The position numbers and the translations under genes are program-made. From Streptomyces sp. NK08204 (lineage in GTDB: Bacteria; Actinomycetota; Actinomycetes; Streptomycetales; Streptomycetaceae), in NCBI RefSeq assembly GCF_020400585.1, contig NZ_JAINVF010000031.1, positions 1 to 64,000 of the forward strand: a stretch of DNA of 64,000 nucleotides. Reading direction: 5' to 3'. A model generated the notes under the pieces. It was not told the DNA's origin. It made no database searches and saw only the letters and a list, made by a program, of their open reading frames with translations. This document shows positions 26,101 to 33,003 of the stretch, one piece after another (the first letter of the stretch is position 1; each line of letters begins with the position of its first letter).

Positions 26101-26571
26101 GAAGTGCAGATGACCACCGCGGACACCACCGCCACAACACCGGCCGCCACCGCGAAGGACGGCTTCCTTCGCGCGCTGGAGACGGCCGCCGGCACCGACC
26201 GCGCGTGCAAGAAGCACGAAGCGGTTCGTCACGCGCTGAAGGCATCACTCCTCTGGGCGGACCTCCAGCCGACCGACTCAGTGATCGTCGACGTCAGCTG
26301 CGTCACCCAGCACGGTCTCTTCCTCTACGAGGCCTTGGGCGCAGGCTGCTCCACCTATGCGGACCTGCGATCGGGCGCGACCCGTCTGCTCGAGATCAAC
26401 CACACGCTGCCCGAGCCGGCTGACGGCCTCTACCTCGTGCTTGCCGAACCGCCCGCTGAGGACTGGTCTGTAGACATGATTCGCGACGTCTTCCGTGTCA
26501 ATGTCATCTGGCGCAGCCCGACCGGCTGGGGCGGCGAGAACGCAGACGTCGTTCTTGGAGCCTCTGGATGA
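23155..26571 (+). CDS. HelD/UvrD-like superfamily 1 helicase with extra C-terminal domain
   Basis: The 1138-residue protein starts at ATG 23155 after GGGAGGA. Residues 1-145 form an N-terminal helical region typical of HelD-like proteins, followed by a VPEPAA repeat linker (about 150-170). Walker A is QGGPGTGKSAVG (254-261), Walker B IVIDEAQDLTPMQ (about 526), then GDLAQATGAH, TTSYRVPAEI, VKGMEYDHVVVVEP and YVALTRSTQSLTVLH (motif VI). HelD proteins displace RNA polymerase or act in repair. From residue 986 comes a separate domain of about 153 residues ending VIWRSPTGWGGEN, which I cannot assign and which has its own possible start. A 67-residue ORF overlaps the stop (ATGA). Confidence 0.85.
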   Translation: MSTTTRDEILAGEQRAVDHAYDCYTRKLAELSGTSAATASASGKDGIANRAGAEARAEAYGGLGDEALVFARVDAPEDPGGDPRPWYIGRRGVHDASQEPVVLLWTSPLAKKWIETRPENPGEVVLRRQLRCVQQIVESYFDEISSPMPVPVPLAVPEPAAVPEPAAVPEPRKAADDSAAGETKAPPAPESASAPTPGDVVRHQRRKALQPDDFLLRELQRSRGGRMRDIVETIRRDQMELVTGSPSDILVVQGGPGTGKSAVGLHRVTWLVNNEHFKAQDILVIGPHQRFLDYVGQVLPTLGTRDVNAVQLDRLWEGEILGADSPKARLVKSDERMAAVLRRRVESDYRPEALDALTVDPSFEGDEPAIVVTAGSTTLRVPKSEVLAILDRAHAGDGPFRERRDRFRGLFVDRLLQELADIAPRRGQTGTIRRDLERNRRVERLVERLWPSPGPREALRSLYDSADLLRDCADGILDEDEQAALLRPRAASADADPWTLDDHVCLEELSLLISGDTPPRYGHIVIDEAQDLTPMQARSLRRRCAVGGSMTVLGDLAQATGAHIPTNWDLLGALLSDHGDWSVAQLTTSYRVPAEIMDFVAPLAHAIAPALPYPQAVREAGADAVRTVATEPWKLLDDTVAHAARLMDTSDGSTPRSVAVIVPDDSDWLDAISRRIAEDGDIGERNGKAVSVLAAAQVKGMEYDHVVVVEPATIADRGPAGQRQLYVALTRSTQSLTVLHTAPLPEALTGAGDAQAPTVPDVRPEGGGVGRLPRIGTDVRVEVVDRAPGGRFKVKPLSPVIDRPLVLTVRHGSVPPLRGEKLDCWVFANETTQTVLAADQRGRSPVSERMARRYLAALDVLGELAESDSDVPDARSRLSELQGMANRILRRDQADWVDVLHLFGDPDRERLGVLRDLAATTNRALKEGTFDAGRLAEGLAASGWAGPLAEARRELQKRFGMATKPNSDGAVPVAPTQADQKEEVQMTTADTTATTPAATAKDGFLRALETAAGTDRACKKHEAVRHALKASLLWADLQPTDSVIVDVSCVTQHGLFLYEALGAGCSTYADLRSGATRLLEINHTLPEPADGLYLVLAEPPAEDWSVDMIRDVFRVNVIWRSPTGWGGENADVVLGASG
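26093..26112 (+). promoter_or_regulatory. Possible internal ribosome site and start within the helicase gene
   Basis: AGAAGGAAGAAG lies just before an in-frame ATG at 26110, at good spacing for translation initiation. It falls exactly at the boundary between the helicase and its C-terminal domain, so a free 153-residue protein (MTTADTTATTPAATAKDG...) may also be made. Confidence 0.4.
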
Positions 26572-26771
26572 GTTCCCCGCCAGGTGGCCGAAGCGCCCGC
26601 CGCGCCTCAGTGCCACCGGCGGTCGGACGCCGGGTGTGGGCCGTGGGGGCGGCCGAGCCGGCCACGTTCCCGGATGCCCGGGAGGAGTTGCGCAGCGAGG
26701 CCGGTGCGTGGGAGTGGTCTGCCGAGACGGTCGCGAGCTGTCTGGGCGCTCTGGACCCGGAGTTCACGTAG
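26568..26771 (+). CDS. Small protein coupled to the helicase gene, function unknown
   Basis: The 67-residue frame starts at ATG 26568, sharing ATGA with the helicase stop, the classical arrangement for translational re-initiation. Third codon positions are GC-rich and the sequence has an acidic, Trp-containing second half (ATFPDAREELRSEAGAWEWS). No family is recognised. It may be real only because of the coupling; it could also be a chance extension. Confidence 0.45.
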   Translation: MSSPPGGRSARRASVPPAVGRRVWAVGAAEPATFPDAREELRSEAGAWEWSAETVASCLGALDPEFT

Positions 26772-26914
26772 CCGCGGTCAGGCGGCTGCGGATACGGCCG
26801 GGTCCAGTCGTTGACTAAGGCCCACGCCGAGTTCACGCGGCGGGGCGTGCGGGGTGACCGTGTCGAGGGGCAGCAGCTGCGAGATGTTGGGGTGTCAGGT
26901 GTCCCGGTGCCCGC

Positions 26915-28255
26915 TCAGAACAGCGCGAGACCCTCGCCGTCGGTGTCCGCGATGACCGGCCGGAACTGGGCCGGGAGGTCGTCCAGGCGGTCAGGACCGG
27001 CCGCGGCGGCAACGGCAGGGGCCGTCTCGGCCAACCAGACGCGAAACCGCTCGGCGGCTTCACGGTAGGGGACTTGCGCCAGGACGCGGTGCTCACCGGA
27101 GGGGCAGCAGTCGACGGCGACAGTGAGCAGGCAGGAACGGGGCGCGTTCTGGCTGCCTGTCCAGGACACGCGCAGGACACCGCAGGGCTTGCGTCCGCGG
27201 GGGGCGCGGTGGGTCGGTCGCAGCGACCGGCAGGCTATGTGGGCCGTCCATGCGGCGAGGTGCGGCAGGGGCAGGGTGGTGCGTGCGCGGCAACCGGGGC
27301 AGCGGTGCCAGTGTCGGAGCCAGCCGTCGGTGTCGGTGTGGAAGAGGCGCGTGTAGTGGCTCGCCACGCGGATGTCGTTGCTGTACAGGTGGTCGGGGCG
27401 TTCTTGTGTGTTGCAGGACTGGCAGACGGGGGCGCGGACGTAGCCGTGTTCGTGACAGTGGTCGAGGACTGCGGCGGGCGCGGTGCGGCAGACGGCGCAC
27501 GCCCACTCGGCCACCTTGCGGGAGGTACCGGGCTTCCTGCTGAGCACCGAGTACAGCCGGCCCTTCAGCTCTTCGTTGTACGGGCGCAGTGAGGGGGTGA
27601 GGTCCTCGGGGTTCTTCGTCTGCCGGCCGTCGGCGTCTCGGGACTGCCGGGGGGAGGGCGGCTCGGCGGCGGCTGCGCCTGCCTGGCGGGCCCGCGCGGC
27701 CTGCAGCCACTGCGCTTCGGCGTGCTCGGCCGTGTCGAGCAGCCTGACGACGGCGCGCGGCAGCCACCACGTCCGTTGCGTCCGGTCGCGGGTCCGCTCC
27801 ACGAGCACCTGTCGCCAGTCGATCCCCGCCAGATGGTACGGCCGGCCGGTTTCACGGCGTGCTGCCCGCTCGGGGCAGCCCGGCTCCTGCAGTTCCCCCG
27901 TGATGCGCCGGCGCCAACGCAGCGGTGTTTCCTCGTCGCACTCCTGCCTCGGCGCACCGCGAAACGGACCGACGCGGACCAGGTCGCGCCGATCCATCCC
28001 GACCGCGTTCAGTTCCGAGGCCGCCCGGCGCACTTCGGCCTCCGGAACACTCCACTGACCGCCGCTCGCCCTCACCGTCGCCACCGCGTGGCCGCCGAGC
28101 AGGACGTACCCCACCCAGGCACGGGCAGGAGAGCAGGTGAACGCCCCAGAAGCCGTCGGCACAGCGCTGCCGACCGTCAGATCGACCCACAGAGCGTCCG
28201 CGGCACCCAGGGTGATCAGGCCGTCCGTACGGCCGGGCATGACAGGCTCCGACAT
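26915..28255 (-). CDS. Endonuclease VII-type (HNH/zinc) nuclease-domain protein
   Basis: The 446-residue protein has, at about residues 249-290, the pattern CAVCRTAP, VLDHCHEHGYVRAPVC, QSCNTQERPD. This is the Cys4 zinc knuckle with the DHCH catalytic segment of phage T4 endonuclease VII relatives. N-terminal residues 1-100 form an unassigned beta-rich part (GYVLLGGHAVATVRASGG). A charged linker follows (DADGRQTKNPEDL). A C-terminal region carries further Cys/His (WHRCPGCRART). Such domains resolve branched DNA or act as homing or defence nucleases. It converges on the helicase operon and starts at ATG 28255. Many actinobacterial proteins with this domain are uncharacterised. Confidence 0.7.
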   Translation of the reverse strand: MSEPVMPGRTDGLITLGAADALWVDLTVGSAVPTASGAFTCSPARAWVGYVLLGGHAVATVRASGGQWSVPEAEVRRAASELNAVGMDRRDLVRVGPFRGAPRQECDEETPLRWRRRITGELQEPGCPERAARRETGRPYHLAGIDWRQVLVERTRDRTQRTWWLPRAVVRLLDTAEHAEAQWLQAARARQAGAAAAEPPSPRQSRDADGRQTKNPEDLTPSLRPYNEELKGRLYSVLSRKPGTSRKVAEWACAVCRTAPAAVLDHCHEHGYVRAPVCQSCNTQERPDHLYSNDIRVASHYTRLFHTDTDGWLRHWHRCPGCRARTTLPLPHLAAWTAHIACRSLRPTHRAPRGRKPCGVLRVSWTGSQNAPRSCLLTVAVDCCPSGEHRVLAQVPYREAAERFRVWLAETAPAVAAAAGPDRLDDLPAQFRPVIADTDGEGLALF

Positions 28256-28489
28256 AACGACAGGCTAGCGGCCTGCAAGGCGGCAACGGGCTGCACGCGG
28301 AGGACATCGCGAAACCGTCCGTTCGCGGTGGCGCGGCGGGCCCGCGCCGCTCGGTGGGGGAGGAGCGGATGTGCATGCGGCCAGCGTTGCGGCTGCGACC
28401 ACCGTGTCACGATGAGTGACGCCTGAACGGGAGTCCGCTGTACGCGACGGAGAGCGCCCGTACATCCCGCGTCCGTGACCGGCGGGTGC

Positions 28490-30286
28490 TCACGCCGCCC
28501 GGCGAAGGGCCGCCGGTTCGGCCCCGTGGACGGTGTCGAGAAGCGCCTGTCCCTTCACCAGCCGGATCATCTCGTTCAGGTCGGGGGACATCCAGCGGTC
28601 GTCCCCGAGGGGAGGGATGTGCCGGCGGATCTCCTGCCGGATGACCGATGTGCCCGACCCCAGGGGGAGTCCCTGCATGCGGGCGCGGATCAGGTCGATG
28701 CCCTGGGCGGACATCAGCATCTGCACCGCGAGGACGGTGTCCATGCGGTCGAGGTTCTCGTGGAGGTCGCGGGCGGAGGCCATGGCCATGGTGTTGTGGT
28801 CCTCCTGTCCCGCCTTCGCCGGCCGCGACAGCACACTCGGCGGGTAGGCCCGCACCTGCATCTCCGGTACGAGGGCGGTGGCGACGGTCTGCACCTGCAC
28901 CATGCCGGAGTTCAGGCCCACGCGGCCCCCGGCGAGGTTGGCGGGCAGGCCGTAGCTCCAGGCCGGCGACATGAGTCGGGCCGACAGTTGCTCGAACAGG
29001 ACGCCCACGTCGGCGATGTTGCCGTTCAGCCTGTCGATCTCGTGCGCCATCAGGTCGGCGTCGTAGTTCCCGCCCATGACGAACTCGTCCCCGCCACCCG
29101 GCCGCGGGAAGACCAGGGGGTTGCTCGTGGAGGAGTTCGCCTCGCGTTCGAGCACCTGGCGCTCGTCGCCGAGCGTCTCGCGCAGCGCGCCGAGGATGTG
29201 CGGCGCGGCACGCACCGAGACGGCGTCCTGTACCCGGTCGTGGGTCTCGCCGAGCCGACGGCGACCCGTGTCGGTCATCCATCCGCTGCCCGCGACCAGC
29301 GCACGCAGCCGGGCCGCCACGTCGATCTCACCGGGAATGCGGCGCTCGTCGTGGGTGCGGGCGTCCAGGGACTGCTTCTCGGCGCGGGTGGCGTCCATGA
29401 ACAGGGCGAGTCCGCCCTCGGAGAGGTCTGCCAGCCGCTCCGCGCGCTCGACCGCGTGGGCGAAGGAGGCGGCGACGACCGCGCTTCCGCTGATGACCGG
29501 AAGGGCCTCTCCCTGTTCGAGCGTGAAGGAGGGCGCCAGACCCGCCCGGGGCAGCAGCCGCGACGCCGGGGCCACCTCGCCCTGGAACCGGGCCGGAACG
29601 GCCTCACCCAGGGCGACCAGACCGGCTTCCGCCATCGGCTGGAGGTCGCCGATGCCCAGTGACCCGATCTGCGGCATCTCGGGAGTGACGCCGGCGTTGA
29701 CCAGGTCGAGTATTCTCTCGGCGAGTTGCGGACGCACCCCCATCCGGGCCCGGGCCATCTGGTTCGCGCGGATGACCAGCGCGAGCCGGGCCACCTCCGG
29801 CGGGAAGGCGGGCCCGACCCCCGCCGCGTTGGAGCGCAGGATGTTGTGTTGGAACCGGAGTTGCTCGTCCGGGGTGAGCGCACGGTCCTTCAAGGGGCCC
29901 AGTGCCTGGTTCCATCCGTAGACGCGCTGACCGGAACGCAGCGCGTCGAGCGCCTCCCGGCGGTTCTGCCGCATCCGTTCCCGGGCCTGTGGCGCCAGGT
30001 GCACGGAGACCGAGGGAGCGTCGAGGACGGCGAACATCTGCCGGAGGGTCAGGGATTCCCCGTCGAGGACCACGCGCACCGTCGCGGGCCCGCCCGCGGC
30101 GGCCGTGGTCCATGCGGGCGGCGCGGCCCCACAGGTGCCGAGGGAGAGAACGAGCGTGGCCACGAGGGGCAGGACCAGCCGGGCAGGGCGGCGCATCACC
30201 GACCGCTGTCCGCGGCGGCGCCGCGGCGGGCGTCCGCCGCGCCGGGCCGGGCTGATTCTCTCCTCGCCTATGTCGGCTTTCTCCAT
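28490..30286 (-). CDS. Exported aromatic amino acid/histidine ammonia-lyase-fold protein lacking the MIO triad
   Basis: The 598-residue protein starts at ATG 30286 after GGAGGGA. An Arg-rich n-region and hydrophobic core (LVLPLVATLVLSLG, 37-50) form an export signal. The rest follows the lyase family: YGWNQALG (123-130, family YGxNTGFG, catalytic Tyr kept), QHNILRSNAAGVG, SNPLVFPRPGG, and GQEDHNTMAMAS. Where the family has GSVGASGDL, whose Ala-Ser-Gly cyclises to the MIO electrophile, this protein reads GSLGIGDL (208-215), one residue shorter. QDPYSLR is also changed to QDAVSVR (353-359). Normal ammonia-lyase chemistry is therefore unlikely; it may be a binding protein or a different enzyme. 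A start at Met31 would give a shorter signal. Confidence 0.8.
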   Translation of the reverse strand: MEKADIGEERISPARRGGRPPRRRRGQRSVMRRPARLVLPLVATLVLSLGTCGAAPPAWTTAAAGGPATVRVVLDGESLTLRQMFAVLDAPSVSVHLAPQARERMRQNRREALDALRSGQRVYGWNQALGPLKDRALTPDEQLRFQHNILRSNAAGVGPAFPPEVARLALVIRANQMARARMGVRPQLAERILDLVNAGVTPEMPQIGSLGIGDLQPMAEAGLVALGEAVPARFQGEVAPASRLLPRAGLAPSFTLEQGEALPVISGSAVVAASFAHAVERAERLADLSEGGLALFMDATRAEKQSLDARTHDERRIPGEIDVAARLRALVAGSGWMTDTGRRRLGETHDRVQDAVSVRAAPHILGALRETLGDERQVLEREANSSTSNPLVFPRPGGGDEFVMGGNYDADLMAHEIDRLNGNIADVGVLFEQLSARLMSPAWSYGLPANLAGGRVGLNSGMVQVQTVATALVPEMQVRAYPPSVLSRPAKAGQEDHNTMAMASARDLHENLDRMDTVLAVQMLMSAQGIDLIRARMQGLPLGSGTSVIRQEIRRHIPPLGDDRWMSPDLNEMIRLVKGQALLDTVHGAEPAALRRAA

Positions 30287-30683
30287 GCCGTCCCTCCATG
30301 AGAAAGGGGGTGGGGGGCCGTCGCGTGCCTCGCACACACGGGATCGGGGAGCCGGGTGGAGGAAGCCGGACCCTGCACTCCTTGCTTCCCGTGCGCTGTC
30401 CGCGGACCGTCCGGGCGCGCCGATGCACCCGACCGCCGGCCGGTGCGGAGGGTGGGGAGGGCTTCGCGCCCGGATCGACGCATGGTGCCGGTGCCTGCAA
30501 GGCTGTTGTCGCCAGGCCGATGGTGTCGCCCCACGGCTACACCGTCGCACTGCGTACAAGGCTCCACCACTCAGCGCAGCCATTCGGGGGACCGCGGACC
30601 ATCTTGTGAACGCCGGTGAGGCGGCGCCGTCTCACCGACACCGCCTCATCGATGTGGCAGACGGTCCACCTATAGTTGGTGCC
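30287..30683. other. Divergent intergenic region between the lyase-fold gene and the methyltransferase
   Basis: No gene is apparent in these 397 bases. TATAGT at 30671-30676 is a good -10 box positioned so that transcription would begin at or next to the methyltransferase ATG at 30684; no clear -35 accompanies it. Promoter elements for the lyase-fold gene are not obvious. Confidence 0.45.
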
Positions 30684-31289
30684 ATGAGCCGTTGGAAGGA
30701 GTTGACCGGGGAGACGTCCGGCGAGGACTACGCTGCACGGTTCGCGGCCCTGGCCCTCAGTGGGAAGGATGTGCACGGTGAGGCGCGGTTCTGCGCTGCT
30801 CTCGTGCCTGCCGGAGCGCGGGTGTTGGACGCTGGGTGTGGTACCGGACGGGTCATGATCCGGCTGGCGGAGCTCGGGTACGACTGTGTCGGGGTGGATC
30901 TTGATGCGTCGATGCTGGCGGTGGCGCAGAAGCAGGCGCCGGGGCTGCCCTGGTTCCAGGCCGATCTGGCCGGGTTCGATCCGAGCCTGCTCGGCATCGC
31001 AGCGGACTTCGATCTCGTCGTCGCCGCAGGTAACGTTTTCCCGCTGCTCGCTGCCGGTACCGAGGTCACTGTGGTCAAGCGCCTGGCCGCGGCCCTGCGT
31101 CCGGGCGGTCTGATGGTCGCCGGCTTCGGCCTGGACGAGGCCCACCTGCCCGTGCCGCCCAGCATCACGCTGGCAGAGTACGACGACTGCTGTGCCGAAG
31201 CCGGCCTCACCCTCGTTGACCGCTTCGCCACCTGGGACGCTGCCCCTTACGACGGCGGCGGCTACGCCGTCAGCGTCCACTGCCGGTGA
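30684..31289 (+). CDS. Class I SAM-dependent methyltransferase
   Basis: The 201-residue cytoplasmic protein has a compact Rossmann methyltransferase: VLDAGCGTGRVMIRLAELG (motif I, about 47-65), VGVDLDASML (motif II, acidic ribose ligand), FDLVVAAGNVFPLL (motif IV) and LRPGGLMVAGFGL (motif VI). The length suits a small-molecule methylase; the substrate is unknown. The -10 TATAGT seven bases upstream and the absence of a ribosome site indicate a leaderless mRNA. A nested hairpin follows the stop. Confidence 0.88.
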   Translation: MSRWKELTGETSGEDYAARFAALALSGKDVHGEARFCAALVPAGARVLDAGCGTGRVMIRLAELGYDCVGVDLDASMLAVAQKQAPGLPWFQADLAGFDPSLLGIAADFDLVVAAGNVFPLLAAGTEVTVVKRLAAALRPGGLMVAGFGLDEAHLPVPPSITLAEYDDCCAEAGLTLVDRFATWDAAPYDGGGYAVSVHCR

Positions 31290-31322
31290 GGATTCCTTTC
31301 AGGCGAGGAGATGCTGGGAGCA

Positions 31323-31359
31323 CCCTGCGGACCCCGCACCATGAGGTGTCCTTGCAGGG
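31323..31359 (+). terminator. Nested hairpin after the methyltransferase
   Basis: The outer arms CCCTGC and GCAGGG enclose GGA/TCC and an inner CACC-ATGA-GGTG stem-loop, starting 33 bases after the stop at 31289. A run of G follows on this strand instead of U, so its efficiency is uncertain. Confidence 0.45.
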
Positions 31360-31649
31360 GGGGTGGGGTCACCGTACAAGTACACTGCCCAGCGAAAAGT
31401 CACGCTTCCCGGGACATACGTCGATCGGAAGTGACCGTGCCGTGGTCGCGGCAACGTGTAACACCAGAACCGCGTACATGTCCGTCGTGGTGGACTTCTG
31501 GGGCGACCGTGTCGAGGATACTCCCACCGGCTATAAGAAACTCCAACGCGTTGTCAACGACTTCGTCCCTCGTGAAACAAGAATCTCCACTGCACCGATT
31601 GATCTCGATCTTGGATGAGGGTCCGCCTTGCGTTTCGAGGGACTACACG
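31360..31649. other. AT-richer stretch with a doubtful 46-codon ORF
   Basis: From here to about 32.3 kb the base composition is less GC-rich than the rest of the window. An ORF at 31478-31618 on the plus strand (MSVVVDFWGDRVEDTP...) has no ribosome site and no recognisable family. It may be the relic of a larger gene. I would not annotate it as coding without expression evidence. Confidence 0.25.
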
Positions 31650-32117
31650 TTAGTCGAGGCGGTAGCAGACCGTTACGGGCAGTCGGGGTGACCACCTATT
31701 CGTTTGCTGATCATAAGCGCGTGCATATCCGTTCGGGCTGCCGGCGCAGGGAGCAAGGAGACTCGTGTCGACGATGATTGCCCCACCGGCGATAAAGGGG
31801 TGATCCTGCCAGGACGTCACCCACTGGCTGAATTTTACCGTGCCGCCGTCGAGTTTCACGACAACGTAGACACGGCTGCTTCTGGTGTAGTTAGCGCCAG
31901 CTAGCTTCAAGTGGCCATCGAATTGGTAACTCCACAGAGTCGGCGCGTCGGCCTGCTCGACCGCCCTGGGCGCCAACGAAGCCGCACGGGAAGCTCCTTG
32001 GGATGTTGCGTGTGCCGATGTTGCACCAGGAGCACTGACACTGGTTGCGGCGATCACGGCTGCGATGACGCCGGTCATACGTTGCCAGCGGTGATGCGAG
32101 CGAGTAAAGGTACCCAT
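31650..32117 (-). CDS. Small exported protein, function unknown
   Basis: The 155-residue product starts at ATG 32117 after GAGGAAC. Residues 1-37 are a signal peptide (MTGVIAAVIAATSVSAPGA core, cleavage near AHA). The mature part is beta-rich, with WSYQFDGHLKLAGANYTRS, RVYVVVKLDGGTVKFSQWV and two cysteines near the end (SLLAPCAG and TVCYRLD) that may form a disulfide. No family is recognised. Codon usage is less GC-biased than its neighbours, and it sits in an AT-richer patch next to IS debris, so recent acquisition is likely. Confidence 0.6.
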   Translation of the reverse strand: MGTFTRSHHRWQRMTGVIAAVIAATSVSAPGATSAHATSQGASRAASLAPRAVEQADAPTLWSYQFDGHLKLAGANYTRSSRVYVVVKLDGGTVKFSQWVTSWQDHPFIAGGAIIVDTSLLAPCAGSPNGYARAYDQQTNRWSPRLPVTVCYRLD

Positions 32118-33003
32118 GAGTGTTCCTCGTGGATTGCATAAGAGTCAGGGTTATACCGACTGCTGTTGCGCGAGCCTTTACATGAGGACACGGTAGCGTT
32201 TCCGCCCTCCAGGCGTCGCCCTTAACGCCTCCGTAGTTCAGTTTGGCACTGGAGATAGGAATTCGCACCCAGAGCGACAGTGGGCACATCAGCCCCGCCC
32301 GTGCCTGACTGGCAGTCCTCTTTCCGTCCGCGTGGCCGGAGGGGTTCGAACAAGGGCCTGGTTCGGGTGAGTCGGCCGGTGCGGGTGCATAGAAAAAGGG
32401 CCTTTCGGCAGCTCGCGGTTGTCGAAGCCAGCGAGAGGCAGAAGCCCTGTTGCCGAAGTGTCGCGTGGTCGTGTTCGCCGAGTTAGTTCGTCCACTCCGA
32501 GGCGTGACTGTCTCGCCCATCGGTTCAGGAACGCGGCCGACCGGCCGGAGCGCCGGCCTCGGTACGGCTCGGACATGAGCGATGCGGAGTCGGCCCTGGT
32601 GCGGGATCTGCTGCCGGTGCCGGGGTGGCTTGCGGGCCGGGGCGGCAGGCCGGAGGGCTACTGCCACTGGCAGATGATCGACGCGGTGCGTCACCTCGTC
32701 GACAACGGCGCGACAACGGCATCAAGTGGCGAATATCCCGCCGACTTACCGCCATGGTCACGGGTGTATGCCTCGGACTCAGGTAATACCGACCGAGGTG
32801 GCACGGAACCATGTGGTGCGGCGGGAGGACGGCGTGGCGCACCCCCGCAGGCCTCGTCGGCGGGCGTCAGTGGCCGGAGACTCCATAGCGCCTATCCCTC
32901 TTGTGGGGCCCACGCACATGCCCTTCCCGGATGACCCTTGCCTAGCGTGTGCGCCGTGCAGACAGCGAAGTCGCACGGTGTGCGGCCAAAGGGGGTCCAG
33001 GGG
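32118..33003. other. Intergenic strip with insertion-sequence debris
   Basis: Apart from the transposase relic described at 32557-32779, these 886 bases show no coding region that I can support. Short open frames exist on both strands but lack family resemblance, ribosome sites and consistent codon bias. The last stretch leads into the lipase operon. Confidence 0.4.
32557..32779 (+). pseudogene. IS5-family transposase N-terminal relic
   Basis: The frame reads RYGSDMSDAESALVRDL, then LPVPGWLAGRGGRPEGYCH and QMIDAVRHLVDNG, a close match to the N-terminus of Streptomyces IS5-group transposases (a different subgroup from the element at 5907). At about 32699-32720 the 11-base unit GACAACGGCGC/T appears twice in tandem, breaking the frame before the expected Ile-Lys-Trp-Arg. 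PADLPPWSRVYA resumes after a second small loss, and all similarity stops after that. It is non-functional. Confidence 0.65.

Noticed and set aside
32200..32370. tRNA gene or attachment site suggested by GGTTCGAA and AGTTCAGT motifs
   Set aside because: The T-arm does not pair and no acceptor stem or anticodon arm can be drawn on either strand.
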